Origin: an uncultured Candidatus Cenarchaeum sp.
GTDB taxonomy: Archaea > Thermoproteota > Nitrososphaeria > Nitrososphaerales > Nitrosopumilaceae
DNA length: 64,000 nucleotides
Assembly: GCA_958295735.1 (NCBI GenBank)
Contig: OY282369.1
Coordinates: 1,596,161 to 1,660,160, forward strand
Reading direction: 5' to 3'
Within the stretch, counting starts at the first letter, position 1, and each line of letters starts with the position of its first letter. A model generated the notes under the pieces. It had not been told where the DNA came from. It did not search any database and saw only the letters and a list, made by a program, of their open reading frames with translations. This document shows, one piece after another, positions 53,886 through 62,069 of this stretch. The translations under genes were made by a program, and so were the position numbers.

Positions 53886-53977
53886 GTGCAGACTTGCGTC
53901 CAAACCGAAACCGCGCCCGGCGGCAGCAATCCGCCCCGCGATCCCGCGCCCGGATCACAATGGACGCAAGTCTGCAC
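53886..53977. mobile_element. 92-bp MITE-like element, copy C
   Basis: Perfect 16-bp inverted ends GTGCAGACTTGCGTCC and GGACGCAAGTCTGCAC, flanked by GACCGCCC and AACCGCCC (7 of 8 match). The interior is similar to copies A and B. Confidence 0.9.
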
Positions 53978-54007
53978 AACCGCCCCGCGATCCCGCGCCC
54001 GGATCGC

Positions 54008-54056
54008 GCCCCGCCGGCGCGAACCCGGATCAGCGAAGCCGTTTTCGCGCCGGCGG
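54008..54056 (-). repeat. Dispersed intergenic repeat, copy 6 (partial)
   Basis: On the minus strand: GCGCGAAAACGGCTTCGCTG followed by ATCCGGGTTCGCGCC. It is inverted relative to copy 5, about 140 bp away, with MITE copy C between them. Confidence 0.7.
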
Positions 54057-54358
54057 CCGGCGGGCGCGCGGCCCCGCACTGCCCGCCTCCCGCCGGGAGG
54101 GCGCCCCCGCCGCCCGGGAAAGCCGCGCGCCCCCGCGTCCCGGCCGGGAAGGAAGAGCCGTCCCGTATCCGGGGCGCCGGGGAGGGGGGGGGATCATTCC
54201 TTTCCGCCCCGGCGGGCTCGTCCCTGCCGGCGGGGCCGCGGGGAACGGGATCCTCCCCTGCCCCGCCCCGCCGGCCCGCGGATGGGGCCCCGCCCGGCCC
54301 GCTTCCGCGCACCGCGATCCGACAAAATAATATAGGCGCCGGCGGGGCCGACCCCGGC

Positions 54359-55906
54359 GTGCATTCTGAAAAGCTCGACGAACATTCCCGCAAGGTTCGG
54401 TCCGCGCTGATGGGGGGAGGGCCCGACCGCGTGTCGGCCCAGCACGGGAAGGGAAAGCTCACGGCGCGCGAGAGGATAGGCCTGCTGCTCGACGAGGGCT
54501 CGTTCGTCGAGATGGACGCCCTGGTGACCCACCACTACCACGAGTTCGACATGCAGGGCAAAAAGTTCCACGGCGACGGCGTGGTGGGCGGGTACGGGAA
54601 GGTGGCCGGCAGGCAGGTCTTCGTGTACGCGTACGACTTTACCGTCCTGGGAGGCACGCTGAGCCAGATGGGCGCCAAGAAGATAACAAAACTGATGGAC
54701 CACGCGGTGAGGACGGGGTGCCCCGTGATAGGCGTGATGGACTCGGGCGGGGCGCGCATCCAGGAGGGGATACTGAGCCTCGACGGCTTTGCGGACATAT
54801 TCTACCACAACCAGCTCGCCTCGGGCGTGGTCCCGCAGATCACCGCCAGCATAGGCCCGTCGGCAGGCGGCTCGGTGTACTCGCCGGCGATGACCGACTT
54901 TGTGGTGATGGTGGAAAAGTCGGCCACTATGTTCGTGACGGGCCCCGACGTCGTCAAGACCGTCCTGGGCGAGGAGATCTCGTTCGAGGACCTGGGCGGG
55001 GCCGTCTCCCACGGCACGAGGAGCGGCGTGGCCCACTTCGTGGCCCGCAACGAGTACGACTGCATGGACTGCGTCAAGCGGCTCCTCTCGTTCGTCCCGC
55101 AGAACAACGCCGAGGACCCCCCCCGCGCGGCCTCGGACGACGACCCCGACCGCATCGACAACGGCCTGGCGGGGGTCATCCCCGAGAACCCGCTCCAGCC
55201 GTACGACGTGAAGGACATCATACGCTCGGTGGTGGACGACCGCGACTTTTTCGAGGTGCACGAGCTGTTCGCCCCGAACATAGCCGTCGGCTTCGCCAGG
55301 CTGGGCGGGGCCCCCGTGGGGGTGGTGGCCAACCAGCCGCTCCACCTGGCCGGCGCGCTGGACATCGACTCGTCCAACAAGGCGGCCCGGTTCATCCGGT
55401 TCTGCGACGCCTTCAACGTGCCCATAGTCACCATAGTGGACACGCCGGGCTACATGCCCGGCTCCAACCAGGAGCACAACGGGATAATACGCCACGGCAG
55501 CAAGCTCTTGTTCGCGTACTGCGAGGCCACCGTCCCCAAGATCACGCTGGTGGTGGGCAAGGCCTACGGGGGGGCCTACATCGCGATGGGCAGCAAGAAC
55601 CTGCGCACCGACGTGAACTACGCGTGGCCGACGGCCCGCTGCGCCGTGCTCGGGGCCGAGGCGGCCGTCCGCATAATCAACCGCAAGGACCTGGAGGCAT
55701 CGGCGGACCCCGAGGAGCTCAAGCGCGGCCTGATGGGCTCGTTCGCGGAAAAGTTCGACAACCCGTACGTGGCCGCCTCCCGCGGCACGGTGGACGCCGT
55801 CATCGATCCCGCCCGCACCCGGCCCATGCTGGTCGGGGCCCTCCGTATGCTGGAGGGGAAGCGCGACCGCCACCTGCCGCGCAAGCACGGCAACATAAAC
55901 CTGTGA
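54359..55906 (+). CDS. Acetyl/propionyl-CoA carboxylase, carboxyltransferase subunit
   Basis: 515 residues from GTG 54359 (TATA-like AATAATATAGG about 29 nt upstream). The carboxyltransferase signatures include GKLTARERIGLLLDEGSF, MDSGGARIQEG, the oxyanion-hole GPSAGGSVYSP, VDTPGYMPG and GKAYGGAYIAMGSKNL. It moves CO2 from biotin to acetyl-CoA or propionyl-CoA. In Thaumarchaeota this is the carbon-fixing enzyme of the 3-hydroxypropionate/4-hydroxybutyrate cycle and accepts both substrates. It is first in an operon with biotin carboxylase and carrier protein. Confidence 0.93.
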   Translation: MHSEKLDEHSRKVRSALMGGGPDRVSAQHGKGKLTARERIGLLLDEGSFVEMDALVTHHYHEFDMQGKKFHGDGVVGGYGKVAGRQVFVYAYDFTVLGGTLSQMGAKKITKLMDHAVRTGCPVIGVMDSGGARIQEGILSLDGFADIFYHNQLASGVVPQITASIGPSAGGSVYSPAMTDFVVMVEKSATMFVTGPDVVKTVLGEEISFEDLGGAVSHGTRSGVAHFVARNEYDCMDCVKRLLSFVPQNNAEDPPRAASDDDPDRIDNGLAGVIPENPLQPYDVKDIIRSVVDDRDFFEVHELFAPNIAVGFARLGGAPVGVVANQPLHLAGALDIDSSNKAARFIRFCDAFNVPIVTIVDTPGYMPGSNQEHNGIIRHGSKLLFAYCEATVPKITLVVGKAYGGAYIAMGSKNLRTDVNYAWPTARCAVLGAEAAVRIINRKDLEASADPEELKRGLMGSFAEKFDNPYVAASRGTVDAVIDPARTRPMLVGALRMLEGKRDRHLPRKHGNINL

Positions 55907-55912
55907 CCGGCG

Positions 55913-57403
55913 ATGATAGAGAAGGTGCTGGTAGCCAACCGCGGGGAGATAGCCCTGCGCGTGATCCGCACGTGCAGGGCCCTGGGCGTGCGCACGGTGG
56001 CCGTCTATTCCGACGAGGACGCCAACGCGCTGCACGCGAAAAAGGCCGACGAGTCGTACCGCATAGGCGAGGCGGCGCCGGCCCGCTCGTACCTGGACCA
56101 GGACCGCATACTGGAGGCGGCCGCCTCGTCGGGCGCCGACGCCGTGCACCCCGGGTACGGCTTCCTGTCCGAGAACGACGAGTTCGCCCTGCGGTGCGAA
56201 AAGGGCGGGATAAACTTCATCGGCCCCCCGTCCGGATCCATGCGGCTGTGCGGCGACAAGATGGAGTGCAAGGCGGCCATGCTGGCCGCCGGGGTCCCGA
56301 CGGTCCCGGGCAGCCCCGGCCTCGTGGGGGACGCGGACGAGGCGGCCGGGATCGCGGCAGAGATAGGGTACCCCGTGCTGCTAAAGTCCGTCTACGGCGG
56401 CGGGGGCCGCGGCATACGGCTGGCCGCGGCCGAGGCGGAGCTGCGCTCCGCGTACGACACGGTCACGGCCGAGTCCATATCGGCCGTCGGCAAGTCGGCC
56501 ATACTCGTGGAGAAGTTCCTGGAAAAGACGCGCCACATAGAGTACCAGATGGCGCGCGACGAGCGCGGCGGGACCGTCCACATATTCGAGCGGGAGTGCT
56601 CCATACAGAGGCGCAACCAGAAGCTCATAGAGCAGACGCCCTCCCCGGCGGTCGACCCGGAGACCCGCGAGCGGGTGGGCGCGCTGGTCGTCAAGGCCGC
56701 CGAGGCGGTCGGGTATTCCAACTTGGGCACCGCCGAGTTCCTGCGCGCCGACACGGGCGAGTTCTACTTCATCGAGATCAACGCGCGCCTGCAGGTGGAG
56801 CACCCCATCACGGAGATGGTCTCGGGGCTCGACCTCGTGAAGCTGCAGCTGGACATAGCCAACGGCGAGCCGCTCCCGTTCTCGCAGGCGGACCTGAAAA
56901 TGAACGGCTGCGCCATAGAGTGCCGGATAAACGCCGAGGACACGTTCCTGGACTTCGCGCCGTCCACGGGGCCGGTCCCCGACGTCACCATACCGTCGGG
57001 GCCGGGCGTGCGATGCGACACGTACCTGCACCCCGGCTGCGCCGTCTCCCCGTTCTACGACTCGCTGATGGCCAAGCTGTGCACGTGGGGGCAGACCTTC
57101 GAGGAGTCCAGGCTGCGCATGCTGGCCGCGCTCGGCGACTTTTACGTGCGGGGCGTCGAGACGTCCATACCCCTGTACAGGACCATACTGCGCACCGAGG
57201 AGTACCGCGAGGGCCGCCTCTCGACGGACTTCCTGAAGAGGTACGGCATCATAGGGAGGCTGGAGGCCGACATGAGGGCGGAGCGCGGGGCGGCCCGGGA
57301 GGCGGCCGCCGTCGCGGCGGCCCTCCGCCTGGAGCTGGCCGCCGCCGCGGCGGCGGAGGGGGCGCGGGACCGGTCGGGCTGGAGGAGGGGGCTGGGCCCC
57401 TAG
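55913..57403 (+). CDS. accC: Biotin carboxylase subunit of acyl-CoA carboxylase
   Basis: 496 residues. Biotin-carboxylase landmarks: KVLVANRGEIALRVIRTCRA, HPGYGFLSENDEFA, the ATP-grasp Gly loop SVYGGGGRGIRLA, RECSIQRRNQKLIEQTPSP, and EINARLQVEHPITEMVSGLD with the catalytic Glu/Arg residues. It carboxylates biotin with bicarbonate and ATP. The C-terminal about 50 residues are an Ala/Glu/Arg-rich extension. It starts 6 bp after the carboxyltransferase stop. Confidence 0.94.
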   Translation: MIEKVLVANRGEIALRVIRTCRALGVRTVAVYSDEDANALHAKKADESYRIGEAAPARSYLDQDRILEAAASSGADAVHPGYGFLSENDEFALRCEKGGINFIGPPSGSMRLCGDKMECKAAMLAAGVPTVPGSPGLVGDADEAAGIAAEIGYPVLLKSVYGGGGRGIRLAAAEAELRSAYDTVTAESISAVGKSAILVEKFLEKTRHIEYQMARDERGGTVHIFERECSIQRRNQKLIEQTPSPAVDPETRERVGALVVKAAEAVGYSNLGTAEFLRADTGEFYFIEINARLQVEHPITEMVSGLDLVKLQLDIANGEPLPFSQADLKMNGCAIECRINAEDTFLDFAPSTGPVPDVTIPSGPGVRCDTYLHPGCAVSPFYDSLMAKLCTWGQTFEESRLRMLAALGDFYVRGVETSIPLYRTILRTEEYREGRLSTDFLKRYGIIGRLEADMRAERGAAREAAAVAAALRLELAAAAAAEGARDRSGWRRGLGP

Positions 57404-57411
57404 GCGGCGGG

Positions 57412-57936
57412 ATGCTCTACAACATACGCGACACGGACGGCGGGCCGGTCGAGGCGGCCATATCGAGGCGCCTGGGCGGCGGCGAGTACGTCGCGAGCGT
57501 GGGCGGCAGGGAGGAGCCGCTCCGCGTGCTCTCGGCGGGCCCCGGCGGCGCGGAGTTCATCCTGGGGCAGCGATACCACAGCGTGAGGTACCTGCGCGCC
57601 GGCACCGCGTCCGTCGACATGGTGGTGGACGGCATCCCCGTCCAGGTGGGGATGCACTCGCACCTGGACGGCATCGTGTACAAGAACTCCGGGGGCGCCG
57701 GCGCCGGCGCCGGCGGCGCGTCCGGCAACGCGCTGAAGAGCCAGATCCCCGGCAAGGTCGTCGAGGTGTCCGTGGAGGAGGGCGCGCAGGTCAAGAGGGG
57801 CGACCAAGTGGCCGTGCTCGAGTCCATGAAGATGCAGGTGGCCGTAAAGTCCCACAAGGACGGCACGGTGCGCTCCGTCCGGGCGCGGCAGGGGGCCAGC
57901 ATCGCGAAGAACGACGTCATTGCGGAGATAGAATAG
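57412..57936 (+). CDS. accB: Biotin carboxyl carrier protein of acyl-CoA carboxylase
   Basis: 174 residues from ATG 57412, 8 bp after accC. The C-terminal biotinyl domain holds VLESMKMQVAV, the biotinylated Lys being that of ESMKM, within KSQIPGKVVEVSVEEGAQVK and GASIAKNDVIAEIE. The N-terminal about 90 residues form a beta-rich domain that docks to the other subunits. A Gly/Ala linker (about 95-107) connects them. It is the last gene of the operon. Confidence 0.92.
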   Translation: MLYNIRDTDGGPVEAAISRRLGGGEYVASVGGREEPLRVLSAGPGGAEFILGQRYHSVRYLRAGTASVDMVVDGIPVQVGMHSHLDGIVYKNSGGAGAGAGGASGNALKSQIPGKVVEVSVEEGAQVKRGDQVAVLESMKMQVAVKSHKDGTVRSVRARQGASIAKNDVIAEIE

Positions 57937-58125
57937 CGGGGGGCGCCGCCCGCGCGGCGGGCCGGGGCCGCCGCCGCATCGGGACGGGACGCGCCGCGCC
58001 CCGCCTCCGCCCGCTTGCAAATCCCGTTCCCTGCATGCCCGCGGGGCCTCCGCGGCCGCCGCGCCGCCTGCTCCGTCTGCCGCCCGCGCGGAATCCTGCC
58101 GCCCGGGCCTCCGCGCGCCTCCGCG

Positions 58126-58599
58126 CTACCCGCCCTTCAGAAAGTCCTTGATGGCCGCATAGTCCGGCTCGTCAAGCGGGTTGTCGGTGACCCACTTGTA
58201 GCCGACGGTGCCGTCCTCCATCACCACGAACACGGACCGCTTCGCGGCGTTGTAGCCCTTCACGTGGAGCAGGTCCGGCATCAGCACCCCGTACTCCCTT
58301 ATGGTCGCGCTGGTATAGTCGCCGAGCACCGGAAAGTCCAGGCCGTTCTTCTCGGCGAAGGCCTTGTTGGCGAACGGGCCGTCGTTGCTCACCGCCACCA
58401 CCTTGGCGCCCAAGGCGGAGATCTCCTTCCACGAGTCCCTGAACGCGCACAGCTCGGTCTGGCACACCGGGGAGCTGGCCGCCACAAAGAACGCCAGCAC
58501 CACCTTCTTTCCCGAGAACTCGTCCAGCCTCCTCATCTTGAGGTCCGTGTCCACCAGCTCAAAGGCGGGAGCCCTGTCGCCTACCTCGGGGAATGCCAC
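58126..58599 (-). CDS. Peroxiredoxin, BCP/PrxQ type
   Basis: 157 residues from GTG 58599, with a TATA-like TTATTAAAT about 26 nt upstream. The active site AASSPVCQTELCAFRD has the peroxidatic Cys and a second Cys five residues on (C-x4-C), the hallmark of atypical 2-Cys PrxQ/bacterioferritin comigratory proteins. Here SSPVC replaces the more common TPGC-type context. It reduces hydrogen peroxide and organic peroxides with thioredoxin-like donors in the cytoplasm. The rest (VVAVSNDGPFANKAFAEKNG, FVVMEDGTVGYKWV) fits the thioredoxin fold. Confidence 0.9.
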   Translation of the reverse strand: MAFPEVGDRAPAFELVDTDLKMRRLDEFSGKKVVLAFFVAASSPVCQTELCAFRDSWKEISALGAKVVAVSNDGPFANKAFAEKNGLDFPVLGDYTSATIREYGVLMPDLLHVKGYNAAKRSVFVVMEDGTVGYKWVTDNPLDEPDYAAIKDFLKGG

Positions 58600-58880
58600 G
58601 GGGGTGCGGCCGGCCGGCCATTTAATAACCTTGGCTCGCGGCAGCGCCCGCCGCGATCCGGGCGCGGTGTGTGGGGCGGCCTGCCGCCGCCGGGCGCGGT
58701 TTCGGCTTGACCGGGCCCGCGCCGGCGGGGGGGGGGGAGGGCCCCGGCGCGCCGCGGCCCCCGCGGGCGGGGGGGGGGGGGGGAGGGCCCCGGCGCGCCG
58801 CGGCCCCCGCGGGCGCGGATGCGGCGGGGCCCGCGCCGGCATCATACCTTTTTATATAATCCCGCGCGTGGCGGATCGCC
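58600..58880. other. Divergent intergenic region with poly-G tracts
   Basis: Two copies of a GC-rich unit 46 bp apart (AGGGCCCCGGCGCGCCGCGG at 58738 and 58784), each preceded by a run of 11 or 15 G. The left edge has the peroxiredoxin promoter and the right edge has the nuoA TATA-like TTTTTATATAA (about 58850-58860). No gene is seen. Confidence 0.65.
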
Positions 58881-59255
58881 TTGGTGGGCGAGCTGGTAGC
58901 CGGATACAGCAACGTCGTAGTGATGTTCGGGTTCGCCGTGGCGGCCACCGCGCCGGCGCTGCTCGTGTCGCGGATGATATCCCCGAGGAAGGGCAGCAAC
59001 CCCGTGAAGTTCCTGCCCATGGAGTGCGGCCAGGTGCCGAAGGGCGAGGGCAGGACCCACTTCATGATGCAGTACTACGCGTACATACTGATGTTCGTGG
59101 TGTTCGACGTGATGGCCATATTCCTGTACGCCTGGGGGGGATCCGTGCTGCACCTGCCAAAGTCGGCGACCCTGCCCATAATCGCGTTCTTGGGCATAAT
59201 GTTCGCGGCCATGGCCTTCGCCCTGTACCAGTCGAAGAGGCGCGACATTTGGTAG
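58881..59255 (+). CDS. nuoA: NADH dehydrogenase-like complex I subunit A
   Basis: 124 residues from TTG 58881 (TATA-like box about 26 nt upstream). Three transmembrane helices: VVVMFGFAVAATAPALLVS, YYAYILMFVVFDVMAIFLYA (with the conserved acidic residue in FVVFDV) and IIAFLGIMFAAMAFALY. The loop PVKFLPMECGQVP is the subunit A (ND3) Cys loop. It is part of the membrane arm of complex I, which in Thaumarchaeota probably uses ferredoxin rather than NADH. nuoB follows after 32 bp. Confidence 0.92.
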   Translation: MVGELVAGYSNVVVMFGFAVAATAPALLVSRMISPRKGSNPVKFLPMECGQVPKGEGRTHFMMQYYAYILMFVVFDVMAIFLYAWGGSVLHLPKSATLPIIAFLGIMFAAMAFALYQSKRRDIW

Positions 59256-59287
59256 CCGCGGGCGCGCGGCGGGAGGCTGCGCGGTAG

Positions 59288-59812
59288 TTGCTCAAGGAGC
59301 TGCTCACGCCCCAGACGGCCAACGCCTTCGTGGGGAAGCTGGGCGACGTGCTGGAAAGGGCGGTGGACAAGCCGCTCGGCTACGCCATCAACTGGGGGCG
59401 CATATGGTCGCTGTGGCCCGTCCACATAGAGACGGCCTGCTGCAGCGTGGAGTTCGGGGCCGCGTCGGGGCCCCGCTACGACGTGGAGCGGTTCGGCATA
59501 ATAGAGGCCTTCGGCTCCCTCCGCCAGTGCGACCTCGTGGTGGTGCAGGGGACCATAACCAGGAAGATGGCGCCGCGCCTCCGGCTCGTGTACGACCAGA
59601 TGCCGGAGCCAAAGTACGTGATCGCCATGGGGGCGTGCGCCATAACCGGCGGCCTCTACTTCGACTCGTACAACGTCCTTCCCGGGATAGACGGCGTCCT
59701 GCCGGTGGACGTGTACGTGCCGGGGTGCCCGCCGCGGCCCGAGACCCTCATACAGGGCTGCATGCTCCTGCAGGAAAAGATCAAGAGGATGAAGGCCAGG
59801 AAGTCCGTCTAG
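59288..59812 (+). CDS. nuoB: Complex I subunit B (iron-sulfur cluster N2 subunit)
   Basis: 174 residues from TTG 59288. N2 [4Fe-4S] ligands: ETACCSVEF, the IAMGACAITGG segment and the VPGCPPRPETL motif. WPVHIETACC and the GRIWSLWP segment fit the quinone-site face. It hands electrons to quinone. The remaining complex I genes, which usually follow directly, are not here: after the stop come decayed repeats of the nuoB tail and then larC. Confidence 0.93.
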   Translation: MLKELLTPQTANAFVGKLGDVLERAVDKPLGYAINWGRIWSLWPVHIETACCSVEFGAASGPRYDVERFGIIEAFGSLRQCDLVVVQGTITRKMAPRLRLVYDQMPEPKYVIAMGACAITGGLYFDSYNVLPGIDGVLPVDVYVPGCPPRPETLIQGCMLLQEKIKRMKARKSV

Positions 59813-59955
59813 CGGGGGGCGCGGCCGCCCGCGGACGTGCGCCGACCCGCCGTACGCGCGCGCGCACCGGGAAGTCCGTCTAGCGGGGGGCGCGGCCGCC
59901 CCCCGGGCGCGGCCGCCCCCCGGGCGCCGGGAATGCCGCCTAGCGGGGCGCGGGC
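59800..59955. repeat. Repeats of the nuoB 3' end
   Basis: The end of nuoB (GGAAGTCCGTCTAGCGGGGG, stop included) recurs at about 59869 and, degenerated (GGAATGCCGCCTAGCGGGGC), at about 59930. A shorter GCGGCCGCCCCCCGGGC unit is also doubled in between. Confidence 0.85.
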
Positions 59956-60001
59956 GCCCCGGCGGCCATAATTTATATGCATTTTTGCCCTGCCGCGGCG
60001 G

Positions 60002-61261
60002 ATGGTGCTGGTGGTGGACGCGCAGGTGGCGGGGATCTCGGGCGACATGCTGCTGTGCGCGCTGGTGGACATGGGGGCCGACCGCTCCCGCGTCGTGGGC
60101 GCGGTGCGCGGGGCCGACGAGTCCTCGGGCCGCCGCGCGGTGGAGCGGATGGAGTTCGTCCGCGCCGTGCGGCGGGGCACGGCGGCCACGGGGCTGGTGC
60201 TGGAGCTCGGCGGGGACGTGAGGGGCCGCGCGGGGAAGGCACTGGCCGGGGACGTCGCCGCGGGCTGCGCGGGGGCCGGCCTGTCGGGGCCCGCCTCCGA
60301 GTTCGCCGCCTCGGCGGCGGGGTTCCTGGTGGCCGCCGAGTCGGCCGTCCACGGGGCCCCGGCCGGGTCGGTCCGCCTGCACGAGGCGGCCGGCTTCGAC
60401 ACCATCGCCGACATCGTGGGGACCGCCGCGGCGCTGGAGGACCTGGGCCTGCTCGGCGAGGAGGCCGTCTGCACCCCCGTGGCGGTGGGGGGCGGCACCG
60501 TGAGTTTCTCGCACGGCGTGGCGCCCAACCCCGCGCCGGCCGTCCTGGAGGCGCTGCGGGATGCGGGCATAGCCGTCAGGGGGACCCCGGCGGGGCGCGA
60601 GCTGGCCACCCCGACCGGCGCCTGCCTCCTCAGGGCGCTGGCCCCCGCGTGCGTGCGGTTCTACCCCGAGATGACCGCGCGGGCGGTCGGGTACGGCGCC
60701 GGCGCCGCCGACCCCGAGGGGTTCGCCAACGTGCTCAGGCTGGTGCGCGGGGAGCGGACGGCCGCCGCCCCGCCGCCCCCGGGCGCGGGCATGGAGGAGG
60801 ACGAGGTGGCCGTCCTGGAGACCAACCTGGACGACGTGACGGGGGAGGAGCTGGCCCACGCCATGGAGGCCCTCGCGGAGGCGGGGGCCCTGGACGTGAC
60901 CGCGGCGCCGGCGGTGGGGAAGAAGGGCAGGCCGGCGCATGCCGTGGCCGTCATGTGCGAGCCGGACTCGGCGGCGCGCCTGGCCGGCGCGCTCATGGAG
61001 CAGACGGGCACGCTGGGGGTGCGCGTCCGCGTGTCGCGCCGCCTCAAGTCCGGGCGCCGCTCGGGGACGGGAACGGTCCGCGCGGGGGGCGCCGAGTTCG
61101 AGGTCTCCCTGAAGACGGGCCTGCGCACGGGCCGCACGAAGGCGGAGGCCGACGACGTGGCGGCCGCCGCCAGGGCGGCGGGGGTGCCGTTCCGCGAGGC
61201 GGCGAGGCTCGCGGGGGGGCGGCGGGGAACCGGCGGGGGCGGCGGCGACGGCGGGGATTGA
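60002..61261 (+). CDS. larC: LarC-like nickel insertion protein (DUF111)
   Basis: 419 residues from ATG 60002, with a TATA-like AATTTATATG about 27 nt upstream. LarC landmarks: DAQVAGISGDMLLCALVDMG, the HEAAGFDTIADIVGTAAAL region, SHGVAPNPAPAVLE and, in the C-terminal half, VLETNLDDVTGEELAHAME. In lactic acid bacteria LarC uses CTP to put nickel into the pincer cofactor of lactate racemase. There the gene is split by a programmed frameshift; here it is one continuous frame. A Gly-rich tail overlaps larE. Confidence 0.88.
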   Translation: MVLVVDAQVAGISGDMLLCALVDMGADRSRVVGAVRGADESSGRRAVERMEFVRAVRRGTAATGLVLELGGDVRGRAGKALAGDVAAGCAGAGLSGPASEFAASAAGFLVAAESAVHGAPAGSVRLHEAAGFDTIADIVGTAAALEDLGLLGEEAVCTPVAVGGGTVSFSHGVAPNPAPAVLEALRDAGIAVRGTPAGRELATPTGACLLRALAPACVRFYPEMTARAVGYGAGAADPEGFANVLRLVRGERTAAAPPPPGAGMEEDEVAVLETNLDDVTGEELAHAMEALAEAGALDVTAAPAVGKKGRPAHAVAVMCEPDSAARLAGALMEQTGTLGVRVRVSRRLKSGRRSGTGTVRAGGAEFEVSLKTGLRTGRTKAEADDVAAAARAAGVPFREAARLAGGRRGTGGGGGDGGD

Positions 61262-62069
61262 GGAGCTGTGCGCCTGGTTCGCCGGGCGGGGCCCCGCGCT
61301 GGTGGCCCTCTCCGGCGGCGTGGACAGCGCGCTCGTGGCGTTCGCGGCGCTCAGGGCGCTGGGGCCGGGGGGCGCGGCGGCGGCGACGGCCGACTACAGG
61401 ACGCTCTCGGCCGAGGAGCTGCGCGCGGCCGCCCGCGCCTGCTCCGAGATAGGCATACGGCACCTGCTGGTGCGGTACGACGAGCTGGAGAACGGGCGGT
61501 TCGCTGCCAACGACAGGTCGCGCTGCATGCACTGCAGGACGGAGCTGGCCTCGCGCCTGGCCGATCTGGCCCGCGCGCGTGGGTACCGCACCGTGGTGGA
61601 CGGGGCGCACCTCGACGACCTCGGGGACTACCGCCCGGGGATGCGGGCCATGCGCGAGGGCGGCGTGCTCAGCCCGCTGGCGGAGACCGGGTTCACGAAG
61701 GGGGACGTGCGCCGCGAGGCCAGGGCGGCGGGCCTCTCCATGCACGGCCGCCCGGCCAACTCGTGCCTGGCATCCCGCATCCCGTGGGGGCGGCGCGTCA
61801 CCGCGGAGAGGCTGGCCCGCATAGAGCTGGCCGAGTCCATGGTGAGGAACGCGACGGGGGCGAGGATAGTCAGGGTGAGGGACATGCACGGCGCCGCCCG
61901 CATAGAGGTGGACCGGGGGCACGTGGGGGCGGCCTCCGAGCCGCGCGTGCTGGCCGGCCTGGGCGCGAGGCTGCGCATGATAGGGTTCGAGTCGGTCAGC
62001 GTGGATCCGGGCGGCTACGGCAGGGGCAAGGCCAACGCGCCGCCGGGCCGGGGCGGCGGCGGGCCGTGA
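61257..62069 (+). CDS. larE: LarE-like ATP-dependent sulfur transferase
   Basis: About 270 residues. The PP-loop is ALSGGVDSALVAFAAL. RCMHCRTELASRL and NSCLASRIPWGRRVTAERL follow; the Cys of SCLASRIP is at the position of the sacrificial sulfur donor of cysteine-type LarE. The start is uncertain. IEELCAWFAGRG precedes the PP-loop in frame but would need the non-standard ATT at 61257; GTG 61302 is the first usual codon and would begin right at the loop. The gene overlaps larC upstream and the cysteine desulfurase downstream (GTGA), a tight operon. Confidence 0.85.
   Translation: MEELCAWFAGRGPALVALSGGVDSALVAFAALRALGPGGAAAATADYRTLSAEELRAAARACSEIGIRHLLVRYDELENGRFAANDRSRCMHCRTELASRLADLARARGYRTVVDGAHLDDLGDYRPGMRAMREGGVLSPLAETGFTKGDVRREARAAGLSMHGRPANSCLASRIPWGRRVTAERLARIELAESMVRNATGARIVRVRDMHGAARIEVDRGHVGAASEPRVLAGLGARLRMIGFESVSVDPGGYGRGKANAPPGRGGGGP

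Larger units (their letters stand above)
53730..54358. other. Repeat-filled intergenic region between reductase and carboxylase operons
   Basis: About 630 bp with no supported gene. It contains the reductase promoter, dispersed-repeat copies 5 and 6, MITE copy C, and the TATA-like AAAATAATATAGG (about 54323-54335) of the carboxyltransferase gene. Confidence 0.6.

Noticed and set aside
52887-53903. Longer version of the second reductase starting at 53903
   Set aside because: The added 58 residues are encoded by the promoter region and repeats and are absent from the paralogue at 411-1256.
54718-57936. 1072-residue plus-strand frame across the carboxylase operon
   Set aside because: Only its last part is the real carrier protein (from 57412). 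The rest is out of frame with the clear carboxyltransferase and biotin carboxylase genes.
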